DNA of 64,000 nucleotides, from positions 62,001-126,000 of the forward strand of contig NZ_CP034842.1 in the NCBI RefSeq assembly GCF_004006635.1. The letters are read 5' to 3'. The first letter of the stretch is position 1. Every line of letters begins with the position of its first letter. The translations under genes and the position numbers were made by a program. Positions 32,848 through 40,525 of this stretch are shown piece by piece. Source of the DNA: Fusobacterium necrophorum subsp. necrophorum (GTDB taxonomy: Bacteria; Fusobacteriota; Fusobacteriia; Fusobacteriales; Fusobacteriaceae). A model generated the notes under the pieces. That model saw only the letters and a program-made list of their open reading frames with translations. It was not told the DNA's origin and ran no database searches.

Positions 32848-32873
32848 TGAAAAAAGTTTTTACTTTTCAAAGA

Positions 32874-34541
32874 TTACATCAAATATTTTTTACTTGTCAA
32901 TAAAGCCTGTACTTCTTGGTAATCTGCCTGTAATTGCACATCCGTTTGCAATTGTGCAGACAAATACTCTTCCACATTGTTAAGATATTCTTCCGCTTTT
33001 TCTTTCTCATCAATCAAAGCATAACACCAAGCCAATTCCAAATCTCCCCAACCTTTGAACTGTGATATTTCTATTTCCTGCTCTAAAATTGAAATTGCCT
33101 GCGGAATTTCTCCCAAAATTCTCAAATTTTTTCCAAGATGATACAAAATCCAGCTATCATAGGCTGAAAATTCTTTGGCTTTCCGAAAACAAATGACGGC
33201 TTCCATACTATTTCCCATTCTCTCATATACATACCCCATTTGACCATAAATCCAGATATCTTCTCGCCCTAATTCTTTTGCCTTTTTAAAATTTTCCATC
33301 GCTTTGTCTAAAGTATTTTGCTTCATAGATAAATTATATCCGATTTCTGAATACAACCAAGTATCTTCACGACCCAATTTTTTAGCTTCTTCCAAAGCAA
33401 GAAGAGCTTTTTCATAGTTTTTTAATTTTCCGTAATTCCAAGCAATTTCGGAATAAAGAAAAGGCAAGCTTATGGTATCAACTTCTTCCATATGTAAAGA
33501 CTGTTGTAGTTTTTCAATCGCTTCTTCATGCTTTCCTAACCTACCTAAACATTGTCCAATTTCTGTGATTAGCCATTCATCATTTCGACCTAATTTTTCT
33601 GCTTCCAACAAATAACCATAAGCTTCTTCAAAACGCCCCTCTTCGTCATAAATCCATCCCAATTCTGAATAAACCCAAATTTTAGATGTATTTTCTAAGT
33701 TCAAAGAAGCTTTTAATTTTGCAATTCCTTCTTCCACATATCCGCCTCGTACCAAACTATAACCTAAGTGAGATACAAGCCACCCATCTTCCGGAGATAG
33801 TTCTTCCCCTTTGCTGAGAAACTCGATTCCTTTGTCATAGTTTTCCAGGAGACTGTAACACCACCCCAGCTCTTTATATATCCATGGTTGTGGTGTTTCA
33901 CAGGCAATCGACTTATGAAAATTATCAATCGCTTCTTCCAATTTTCCTCTTCCTCTTGCATTATAAGCAATTTCTGCGTATGTCCAAGAGTCTAATTCCG
34001 GAATTAATTCTCGAAGCCTATCTAAATGAATTTTTCCTTCTTCAAATTCTCCCCATCTGTCATAAATCCAAGCCAATCGAGATTCTGCCCAAATCAGTTC
34101 TTCGATATTTTTATCATAATCCGCATAGAATTTTACTTTATTACAATATTCTAAAAATTTTTCAAAATTCTCTTCTTGCATCATCTGATTTGCTAAATAT
34201 TCATAAGCATAAGTCAACAAATAGGCCACATCCGGTTCTTCCGGATCAATTTCGAAAGCTTTCTCCAAGTATACCCTTGCCTTCTCATAGTTATTTAATT
34301 CAAAATATTGATGTCCCACGCGATAATTCCACAAAGAAGTGTGTTCCTCCTCTTTTCGAATCTCCTTCAAAATCTTCAAAGCCTCTTCATAATTTCCTAA
34401 ATTGGCATAAGCTCTTGCCAATTTTCCCAATATGTCAGAGCTCAAATTCTCAGAAGAAAGTTCCCTTATTTTTTCTATGACTGCTTGATGTTTCTCTTCC
34501 TCATGCAAGTAATCTAACTCCTGTAGTAATGCTTTTTTCAT
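32874..34541 (-). CDS. tetratricopeptide-repeat protein
   Basis: 555 aa built almost entirely of TPR-like helical repeats. About a dozen units of roughly 34-37 residues recur with the pattern WIYxELGWxYxxxGxxEEAIxxLxxAxxLG, e.g. SWTYAEIAYNARGRGKLEEA, WVYSELGWIYDEEGRFEEAY, WIYGQMGYVYERMGNSMEA. No signal peptide or enzymatic domain, so a cytosolic scaffold is likely. Partner unknown. Monocistronic between rplU and ispF. The repeat-rich character is clear, the role is not. Confidence 0.85.
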   Translation of the reverse strand: MKKALLQELDYLHEEEKHQAVIEKIRELSSENLSSDILGKLARAYANLGNYEEALKILKEIRKEEEHTSLWNYRVGHQYFELNNYEKARVYLEKAFEIDPEEPDVAYLLTYAYEYLANQMMQEENFEKFLEYCNKVKFYADYDKNIEELIWAESRLAWIYDRWGEFEEGKIHLDRLRELIPELDSWTYAEIAYNARGRGKLEEAIDNFHKSIACETPQPWIYKELGWCYSLLENYDKGIEFLSKGEELSPEDGWLVSHLGYSLVRGGYVEEGIAKLKASLNLENTSKIWVYSELGWIYDEEGRFEEAYGYLLEAEKLGRNDEWLITEIGQCLGRLGKHEEAIEKLQQSLHMEEVDTISLPFLYSEIAWNYGKLKNYEKALLALEEAKKLGREDTWLYSEIGYNLSMKQNTLDKAMENFKKAKELGREDIWIYGQMGYVYERMGNSMEAVICFRKAKEFSAYDSWILYHLGKNLRILGEIPQAISILEQEIEISQFKGWGDLELAWCYALIDEKEKAEEYLNNVEEYLSAQLQTDVQLQADYQEVQALLTSKKYLM

Positions 34542-34583
34542 AAATTTCCTCCACAGCTTTTTATCTTACTCCAAAATAAGCTC

Positions 34584-35060
34584 TCAATCCCGTTCTAATA
34601 AAGCAACAGCATACGCTTTAACTCCTTCTTCTCTTCCTGTAAAACCTAATCTTTCTTCCGTTGTCGCCTTAATACTAACCTGTTCCAAATTCATATCAAG
34701 ACTCTCTGCTATCTTTTCACGCATACTATCAATATAAGGTCTTAACTTCGGTCTTTGTAAGGCAATCGTGGAATCCACATTTTCAATTCGATATCCTTTC
34801 TTCTTCACCATTTGAGAAACTTCTTCCAGTAAAGACAGACTGGAGATTCCTCGATACTCCTCCTTACTATCCGGAAAATGTAAGCCGATATCCCCCAAAG
34901 CCAAAGCTCCCAATAATGCATCCATAATGGCATGAATTAAAACATCTCCGTCAGAGTGCCCCAAAACTCCTTTATTATGTGGAATTTCCACTCCACCTAG
35001 GACCAACTTTCTTCCTTCTGTTAACATATGAACATCATAACCATTTCCAATTCGAAACAT
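34584..35060 (-). CDS. ispF: 2-C-methyl-D-erythritol 2,4-cyclodiphosphate synthase
   Basis: 158 aa, full length. GNGYDVHMLTEGRKLVLGGVEIPH with zinc ligands D and H, GHSDGDVLIHAIMDALLGA, GDIGLHFPDSKEEYRGI and the C-terminal IKATTEERLGFTGREEGVKAYAV are all canonical. It forms MEcPP in the MEP pathway, downstream of Dxs. SD GGGAGAG; 15 nt after rfaE1. Confidence 0.97.
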   Translation of the reverse strand: MFRIGNGYDVHMLTEGRKLVLGGVEIPHNKGVLGHSDGDVLIHAIMDALLGALALGDIGLHFPDSKEEYRGISSLSLLEEVSQMVKKKGYRIENVDSTIALQRPKLRPYIDSMREKIAESLDMNLEQVSIKATTEERLGFTGREEGVKAYAVALLERD

Positions 35061-35075
35061 AATACTCTCCCTGAT

Positions 35076-36050
35076 TTATTCATAAATACGACAATATTCC
35101 TCTTGAATTTCTTCAATACTGACTGTCGATGTTCCCACTTTTCCTACTACCAGTCCGGCTGCCGTATTTGCAATTTCCGCTGCCTCTTTCCAAGAAGCTC
35201 CTGCAACTTTGGACAAGGTAAAAACGGAGATTACAGTATCTCCTGCCCCTGTCACATCGTATACTTCCTTTGCAAAAGTAGGAACAGTATAAATTTCATT
35301 CTCATATAAGGACATTCCTTCCTCGCTCCGGGTAATTAAAACCGTTTCTAGTTGATATTGTTTTCGTAAATCCATTCCTAATGTTTCAATATCATAAGTC
35401 ATGGAAGCCCCCACACATTGATAGGCCTCTTTTCGATTTGGTGTGATGGAAGAGGCTCCATAATAATTTTGAATATTTACAGGCTTCGGATCAACGGTAA
35501 CCACAATATTTTTTTCTCGACAGATTCGAATAATTTCTTGGGAAACTCGTTTTGTTAAGATTCCTTTATTATAATCCGATAAAATAATGGCATCAATTTT
35601 ATCCGAAATATTGAAAAATCGTTTCAATACTTCCTCTTCCAAATCCTTTGAAATAGGAGAAGAGTCCTCCCAATCCAAACGAAGAAGCTGATGATTTCCA
35701 CTCAATACTCTTTTTTTTACAATCGTAGGTCTTTCTTCCGAGCGAATAATGCCCTCTACATGAATCTCTTCATCAAAAGCAGACAGTAATCTTCTAGAAT
35801 TATGTCCGGTTCCTATCACTCCTAAACAATACACTTCCGCTCCCAACTTCGATAAATTATTGACAACGTTTGCCGCTCCTCCCAGTACAAATTTTTCTTC
35901 TTCCACATTGACAACAGGAACAGGAGCTTCCGGAGAGATCCTCTCCACTTTTCCTATAATGTAATCATCCAACATCAAATCTCCTAAAACTGCTATTTTC
36001 ACTTTTTGAAAATTTTCTGTCATCTTTATAATCCAATCTTTTTGATTCAT
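35076..36050 (-). CDS. rfaE1: D-glycero-beta-D-manno-heptose-7-phosphate kinase (RfaE domain I)
   Basis: 324 aa PfkB-family sugar kinase. ISPEAPVPVVNVE, VLGGAANVVNNLSKLG, LSDYNKGILTKR, VDPKPVNIQNYYGAS, TPNRKEA and the anion-hole VTGAGDTVISVFTL are the hallmarks of RfaE1/HldE domain I. It makes heptose-1,7-bisphosphate for the LPS inner core. No adenylyltransferase domain (rfaE2) is fused or adjacent. ATG at 36050 has GGAG 7 nt upstream. Operon with ispF. Confidence 0.93.
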   Translation of the reverse strand: MNQKDWIIKMTENFQKVKIAVLGDLMLDDYIIGKVERISPEAPVPVVNVEEEKFVLGGAANVVNNLSKLGAEVYCLGVIGTGHNSRRLLSAFDEEIHVEGIIRSEERPTIVKKRVLSGNHQLLRLDWEDSSPISKDLEEEVLKRFFNISDKIDAIILSDYNKGILTKRVSQEIIRICREKNIVVTVDPKPVNIQNYYGASSITPNRKEAYQCVGASMTYDIETLGMDLRKQYQLETVLITRSEEGMSLYENEIYTVPTFAKEVYDVTGAGDTVISVFTLSKVAGASWKEAAEIANTAAGLVVGKVGTSTVSIEEIQEEYCRIYE

Positions 36051-36175
36051 AGATAATCTCCTTTTTGTTTTTTTTAATTTCTGTTGTTCTTTCTTGCATT
36101 TATACTTAATTTATACTTTCTTCATTTTTTATATTTTATTCCTAACAGCATTTTCATCTTAAATTTTCTAAAATT

Positions 36176-36694
36176 CTATCTCTCAATCCCTTCTCTTGCC
36201 TTGACTCCTTGTTTCAAATAATGTTTTATCTCTCTCATTTCTGTTACTAAATCTGCCTTTTCCATAATTTCTTCCGGGGCATGCCTTCCGGTCAAAATCA
36301 ACTCCGTTTTCTCTGATTTCAAGCTCATCAATTCCAAAATTTCTTCTGTGGAAATCAGTTCAAAGCGTCTTGCTACAAAAATCTCATCTGCAATAACCAA
36401 GGAATATTCCCCACTTCTAAGAGCTTCCTTCAGAAAAAGATAACCCTCCCTTGCCAACTTTCTGTCTATATCCTGTACATTTTCCAATCTTCGAATGAAA
36501 TTTCCCGTTCCAAAACGACGAATTGTCATATTTTGAAAACTGGCTAAGGATTTTAATTCCCCATAATTTTGTCCCTTCATAAATTGACAAAGTAAAACAG
36601 TCCAATCATTCCCCAAAGCACGAATCGCTAGGCCTAAAGAAGCTGTTGTCTTTCCCTTTCCATTTCCTGTATACACTTGTACATATGATTTCAT
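36176..36694 (-). CDS. cobO: corrinoid (cob(I)yrinic acid a,c-diamide) adenosyltransferase
   Basis: 172 aa, BtuR/CobO type. P-loop VYTGNGKGKTTASLGLAIRA at the N-terminus, then LLCQFMKGQNYGE, VIADEIFVA and LTGRHAPEEI, the characteristic segments. It transfers the adenosyl group of ATP to reduced corrinoids, giving adenosylcobamide. Stand-alone gene with its own promoter and an unusually long, structured ~160-nt leader. No other cobalamin gene adjoins. Confidence 0.95.
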   Translation of the reverse strand: MKSYVQVYTGNGKGKTTASLGLAIRALGNDWTVLLCQFMKGQNYGELKSLASFQNMTIRRFGTGNFIRRLENVQDIDRKLAREGYLFLKEALRSGEYSLVIADEIFVARRFELISTEEILELMSLKSEKTELILTGRHAPEEIMEKADLVTEMREIKHYLKQGVKAREGIER

Positions 36695-36858
36695 CTTTTT
36701 CTCCTATCTTTCTCAAAACCCCGATTATTTTGACATATCCCGAACCAACGGGGAAACATAGTCGGAGTTCGCTCGAAACCGGTCTTCTAATTTTCGGATG
36801 ATCTTCCACTTCCTTAATCAAGCTATTTTAAACATTTCCTTCCATTTTCAATTCTATC
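36695..36858 (-). promoter_or_regulatory. long structured 5' leader of cobO, candidate regulatory RNA
   Basis: About 160 nt between the predicted start site and the cobO SD. The 3' half is GC-richer than the surroundings and can fold: GAC-TAT...CCC around 36757-36774 with GGG-ATA-GTC about 36735-36748; CCGAC with GTTGG; and CAAAA with TTTTG flanking the CGGGG near 36725. The conserved cobalamin-riboswitch B12 box is not present. It may be a new leader class, a remnant, or a repeat. An ORF reading (36606-36821) through this RNA overlaps cobO out of frame and is not believed. Confidence 0.4.
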
Positions 36859-36864
36859 TTGAAA

Positions 36865-36893
36865 ATTATACCATTCTTAAGCAAAAAATTCAA
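36865..36893 (-). promoter_or_regulatory. promoter of cobO
   Basis: TTGAAT (36888-36893), 17-bp spacer, TATAAT (36865-36870) on the minus strand; this puts the start site about 160 nt before the cobO ATG. Confidence 0.75.
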
Positions 36894-36899
36894 AACGAA

Positions 36900-37128
36900 A
36901 CTTCTATTCTTCGAAAAAAGAAACTCTCACTGGAAAAAATAAAAATATAGATATTTTTTCTCTTAATTACCACGGCTAGTCATGTTCATATTGTTCCTTG
37001 ATAAAGAAATGTCGGAATTAAATTCTACAGAGGAAACTCTGGTTCATCACAAAGTTAACTAAGAAAGAAAAAATTATTAAAGAAACTAAATTCCTAAAAA
37101 GAGTTGAAAGAAAGCGGGAATATTTTTC
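36900..37128. other. intergenic stretch with no recognisable gene
   Basis: Between the cobO promoter and the toxin-antitoxin promoter. A 26-codon plus-strand frame (36982-37062, MFILFLDKEMSELNS...) and a minus-strand frame through the same DNA are both short and without an SD. A small hairpin CAGAG/CTCTG lies at about 37028-37041. The block 36966-37062 is richer in GC than its flanks and looks like decayed or repeated sequence. Confidence 0.4.
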
Positions 37129-37179
37129 TTGCTCCTTTTTTCTTTCTATGTTACAATTGTATTACAAAAAGAATACAAT
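37129..37179 (+). promoter_or_regulatory. promoter and palindromic operator of the toxin-antitoxin pair
   Basis: TTGCTC (37129-37134), 17-bp spacer, TACAAT (37152-37157). A perfect inverted repeat ATTGTATT-N8-AATACAAT spans 37156-37179, overlapping the -10 end and start site, the classic place for autoregulation by a ribbon-helix-helix antitoxin. Confidence 0.7.
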
Positions 37180-37196
37180 AGAAAGGAGGCTATTTT

Positions 37197-37427
37197 ATGT
37201 CTATTATTTCTTTACGACTAAATGAAAAAGAAGAAAAATTATTAAGAGAATTCTCAGCATTTGAGGGCTTGGGAATCTCCTCATATATCAAAAAAATTAT
37301 CTATGAAAGATTAGAGGATGAGTATGATATTAAATGTTTTGATAAAGCATATCAGGAATATCTGGAAAGTGGAAAAAAATCATATTCTTTTGATGAAGTT
37401 TTAAATGAATTGGGAATTGAGCTATGA
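37197..37427 (+). CDS. RelB/DUF6290-type ribbon-helix-helix antitoxin
   Basis: 76 aa. N-terminal ribbon-helix-helix: SIISLRLNEKEEKLLREFSA (beta strand and helix 1), LGISSYIKKIIYERLEDEY (helix 2). The C-terminal part, DKAYQEYLESGKKSYSFDEV, is the toxin-wrapping segment typical of these antitoxins. SD AAAGGAGG. The stop overlaps the toxin ATG (ATGA). It neutralises the RelE-like protein and probably represses at the palindrome upstream. Confidence 0.88.
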   Translation: MSIISLRLNEKEEKLLREFSAFEGLGISSYIKKIIYERLEDEYDIKCFDKAYQEYLESGKKSYSFDEVLNELGIEL

Positions 37428-37690
37428 AATACCGAATGGAATTTTCACAACAAGGAAAAAAGGAATTGAAAAAATTAGATGCCTTTACTCAAAAAATTAT
37501 TATGAAGTGGATCTGTAAAAATCTAATTGATACGGAAAATCCAACAATACATGGAAAAGAACTAAAGGGAAACTTAAAGTGCTTTTGGCGTTATCGTGTC
37601 GGAAATTACAGGTTATTAGCCGATATTCAAGACGAAACGGTAACCATTTTATCAATCAAAATAGGACACAGAAAAGAAATTTATGAGTAA
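37424..37690 (+). CDS. RelE/ParE-superfamily toxin
   Basis: 88 aa. MKYRMEFSQQGKKELKKLD, GKELKGNLKCFWRYRVGNYRLLADIQD and the terminal ILSIKIGHRKEIYE match the RelE fold, including the basic R-Y-R-V-G-x-Y-R core and the H-R-x-x-x-Y tail seen in ribosome-dependent RelE nucleases. Translationally coupled to the antitoxin by a 4-nt overlap. Complete, so the module may be active. Confidence 0.9.
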   Translation: MKYRMEFSQQGKKELKKLDAFTQKIIMKWICKNLIDTENPTIHGKELKGNLKCFWRYRVGNYRLLADIQDETVTILSIKIGHRKEIYE

Positions 37691-37754
37691 AAGCCTAAAA
37701 ACCTCTTTTAAAGCTTTTCAAAAGCCTTAGGTATTAAAACCTCTTTCATTTTAG

Positions 37755-37922
37755 AAGTGAAGAAATAAAAAAAGAGGATTTTCAAAGCCTCTTTGTAAAG
37801 TTTTCTGTATGTAACGGTATAGTATTTTATAGAATGTTATCGTAAGCTATACTTTTCTCTTTCAGTAAAGCCTTGAAAAATCAAGTTTTTGTACTTTCAT
37901 AGAAAGATATAAAGCACTATGG
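37755..37922 (-). repeat. tRNA/tmRNA trailer repeat, copy B
   Basis: Minus-strand sequence following the tmRNA CCA. It aligns with 28270-28440 from CCATA through TATATCTTTCTAT, CTTGATTTTTCAA, GTATAGCTTACGATAACATT, CTATACCGTTACATAC to the terminator. Differences are a few substitutions and an ~11-bp gap near 37800-37806. Confidence 0.8.
37764..37794 (-). terminator. terminator of tmRNA
   Basis: AAAGAGG / CCTCTTT stem with the same loop as the tRNA-Ser terminator, followed on the minus strand by a T run (37764-37770). It lies about 125 bp beyond the mature tmRNA 3' end. Confidence 0.75.
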
Positions 37923-38266
37923 TGGAAGTGGCGGGAATCGAACCCGCGTCCGAAATTAAAGTAACCATAAGCCTCTACAAGCTTAGTTTGCTACTATATT
38001 TCGCAGATGTTACTCCCGCAAACAGGGCTAACAAAAGCTATCCTCTATATTTTCCTCCTTGCTTAGAGAAATCACAAAAAGTAATCTGTACTTGGGTGAC
38101 ACCCGGATTCCACGCTCATACAGAAGAAGCGAAGAGGGGTGAGCTGACAATTAAGCAGCTAAAGCGTAATTTCTGTTTCCATCTAAACGATGAGTCGGTC
38201 TTTCACAGCGACCAGCCTGACCTGCTACCTATGACCCGATAACCCCGTCGAAACCTTTGCACTCCC
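37920..38266 (-). ncRNA. ssrA: transfer-messenger RNA
   Basis: 347 nt. The 5' end GGGAGTG pairs with CACTTCC before ACCA at the 3' end. The 5' part has GCAAAGGTTTCGACGGGG, and the 3' end a T-arm with GGTTCGATTCCC, both tmRNA hallmarks. An internal tag frame encodes GNRNYALAA then TAA. It rescues ribosomes stalled on broken mRNAs. A TATAAT lies at 38281-38286 just upstream, but no good -35 at 17 bp was found. Encoded CCA. Confidence 0.95.
38151..38180 (-). other. tmRNA proteolysis-tag reading frame
   Basis: GGA AAC AGA AAT TAC GCT TTA GCT GCT TAA, giving GNRNYALAA (the alanine from charged tmRNA precedes it). The C-terminal ALAA is the ClpXP-recognised ending common to bacterial tags. Confidence 0.88.
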
Positions 38267-38401
38267 ATATTCTATTGTAGATTATAGACTATCATATTTT
38301 TCAAAATTTTACAAGACTTTTTTTCTTGCTCATGTTATAATACATGCGAAAATTTATAATCATACAAAGAATTTTTTCTATATTATGGAAGGAGGACTCT
38401 T

Positions 38402-39703
38402 TTGAAATTTCGAGAATATTTGCAATTGGCTTTGCCTCTGACAATCTCTACCATCACTCAACCCTTACTAGGTGCTGTCGACACTGCAGTCGTAGGGAGA
38501 TTGGAAGACTCCGTGTATCTTGGAGGAGTGGCTGTCGGAGCCGTTATTTTTAGCACAATTTATTGGCTTTTTGGTTTTCTGCGTATCAATACTTCCGCCT
38601 ATTCTGCACAAGCATTAGGCAGTCAAAAAAAAGAAGATAAAATTTCTTCTTATTTCATGCCGGCAGTGATTGCCTTTTTTTTAGGACTTTCCTTTTTAAT
38701 CTTACAGCTTCCTATTTTCAGCTTAGCACAAAAAATCATGGACTTAAAAACTGTGGATGTCATGGAACAAGCCAACATTTACTATCGTATCCTCATTTGG
38801 GGAGCTCCTATGGTTCTTATCGGCTATGTCAATTTGGGATGGCTCATGGGCCAAAAAAAAATCAAACAAAGCATGTTTTTGCAAATTTCTGCCAATATTT
38901 TGAATATTATCCTAGATATTCTGTTTGTTCATAAGTGGGGAATGAAAGTGGAAGGGGTTGCTTATGCAACCTTAATCTCTCAATGTTTCTCCTTTGCTGT
39001 AGGATTATTTTGGATACATCAAGAGTTGCATCTTTTTTCTCTTTTTTCGAAAGGAATTCATAGTTTCCGAAAATCACCGGTCACTAAATTTTTTATTGCC
39101 AATACCGATTTGATGATCCGAACTATCTGTTTGCTGACTGTGACAAATATGTTTGTTTCCAAAGGCTCCGATTTTGGAAAGGATATTTTAGCTGCAAATT
39201 CTCTTTTATTCCAAATTCAATATATCATTTCCTACTTCTTTGACGGCTTTGGAAATGCCTCCAGTATTTTGGCAGGAGAAAGCAAAGGGAAAAAAGACAA
39301 AGCAATGTTTCGTTCTCTTATGAAAGTATCCAATCAAGCAATTGTAGGAGTAAGTCTTTTCTTATTTACTGTGATAAGTATTTATCCGAAGGGAGTCATT
39401 TCTATTTTTACCTCGCTTCCGGAGATACAAAATTTTGCCGAAATTTACTACTTCTGGATTCAAATTTTTCCTTTTATCATAGGAGTTGGACTTGTATACT
39501 ATGCTATTTTTATCGGAATCAGTAATACGAGCGATATTCGAAATTCCATGTTGTTTTCTTTGAGTCTCTTTTTACTCTCCTATTACTATATTATTCCAAG
39601 ATTCGAAAATCACGGGCTTTGGCTCTCTTTTTTGATCTTTAGTTTCGGTCGAAGTATTTATCTATTTATTTGCATTCGAAAGAAAAATATGTTAAAATTT
39701 TGA
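38402..39703 (+). CDS. MATE-family multidrug/cation efflux protein
   Basis: 433 aa with about 12 membrane helices. The N-terminus FREYLQLALPLTISTITQPLLGAVDTAVVG is the MATE signature (P and the conserved D of the ion site in helix 1/2), with a second half repeat after about residue 220. DinF-like. It exports drugs or organic cations with Na+ or H+. Start is TTG at 38402, 6 nt after GGAGG; no ATG fits. Monocistronic or leading into yebC, which follows by 31 nt. Confidence 0.9.
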   Translation: MKFREYLQLALPLTISTITQPLLGAVDTAVVGRLEDSVYLGGVAVGAVIFSTIYWLFGFLRINTSAYSAQALGSQKKEDKISSYFMPAVIAFFLGLSFLILQLPIFSLAQKIMDLKTVDVMEQANIYYRILIWGAPMVLIGYVNLGWLMGQKKIKQSMFLQISANILNIILDILFVHKWGMKVEGVAYATLISQCFSFAVGLFWIHQELHLFSLFSKGIHSFRKSPVTKFFIANTDLMIRTICLLTVTNMFVSKGSDFGKDILAANSLLFQIQYIISYFFDGFGNASSILAGESKGKKDKAMFRSLMKVSNQAIVGVSLFLFTVISIYPKGVISIFTSLPEIQNFAEIYYFWIQIFPFIIGVGLVYYAIFIGISNTSDIRNSMLFSLSLFLLSYYYIIPRFENHGLWLSFLIFSFGRSIYLFICIRKKNMLKF

Positions 39704-39734
39704 GTAGATTTTTGAAAAGTGTAAGGAGGCTATT

Positions 39735-40484
39735 GTGTCAGGACATAGTAAGTGGAATAATATCCAACATAGAAAAGGAGCTCAAGATAGAAAAAGAGCT
39801 AAGTTGTTTACAAAATTCGGAAGAGAATTGACTATTGCTGCAAAAGAAGGAGGGGGAGACCCCAGCTTCAATCCGAGATTACGTTTGGCAATTGAAAAAG
39901 CAAAAGCCGGAAACATGCCAAAAGATATTTTAGAAAGAGCCATAAAAAAAGGAACCGGAGAATTAGAAGGTGTTGATTTTACAGAAATTCGATATGAAGG
40001 ATATGGACCTGCAGGAACTGCCTTTATCGTCGATGTAGTGACAGACAATAAAAATCGTTCCGCTTCCGAAGTAAGAACCGTCTTTTCAAGAAAAGGTGGA
40101 AACTTAGGAGCTGACGGAGCTGTCTCTTGGATGTTTAAAAAATTAGGAATCATTGAAGTGGCTTCAGAAGGATTGGACTTGGATGAATTTATGATGGCTG
40201 CCTTGGAAGCAGGAGCGGAAGATGTTACCGATGAAGGAGATAGTTTTGAAGTGGTGACGGATTATACCCAATTACAAACTGTTGCGGAAAACTTAAAAGC
40301 AGCCGGATATACGTATATGGAAGCTGAAATCTCTATGGTACCGGATAATAAAGTAGAAATCACGGATTTGGAAACAGCAAAAAAAGTAATGCTATTATTT
40401 GATTCTTTAGATGATTTGGATGATGTACAAGAAGTGTATTCTAATTTTGATATTCCAGAAGAATTATTAAAGCAATTGGATTAA
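39735..40484 (+). CDS. yebC: YebC/PmpR-family protein (TACO1-like)
   Basis: 249 aa beginning with GTG: MSGHSKWNNIQHRKGAQDRKRAKLFTK, then LAIEKAKAGNMPKDILERAI, IVDVVTDNKNRSASEVRT and GNLGADGAVSWMF, all diagnostic. Members act as translation factors easing proline-rich stalls and/or DNA-binding regulators. SD AAGGAGG. Precedes recG by 41 nt. Confidence 0.96.
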   Translation: MSGHSKWNNIQHRKGAQDRKRAKLFTKFGRELTIAAKEGGGDPSFNPRLRLAIEKAKAGNMPKDILERAIKKGTGELEGVDFTEIRYEGYGPAGTAFIVDVVTDNKNRSASEVRTVFSRKGGNLGADGAVSWMFKKLGIIEVASEGLDLDEFMMAALEAGAEDVTDEGDSFEVVTDYTQLQTVAENLKAAGYTYMEAEISMVPDNKVEITDLETAKKVMLLFDSLDDLDDVQEVYSNFDIPEELLKQLD

Positions 40485-40525
40485 AGCATAAGATGACAAT
40501 AAAATAAAAAGCAAAGGAGGTTTTT

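Noticed and set aside
36606..36821. Minus-strand open frame of 71 codons through the cobO leader
   Set aside because: Overlaps cobO out of frame, has no SD, and runs across the foldable leader; it looks like a by-product of the structured RNA.
36695..36858. Cobalamin riboswitch before cobO
   Set aside because: Position is right but I could not find the B12 box or the GCCACTG-type core; kept only as an unassigned leader.
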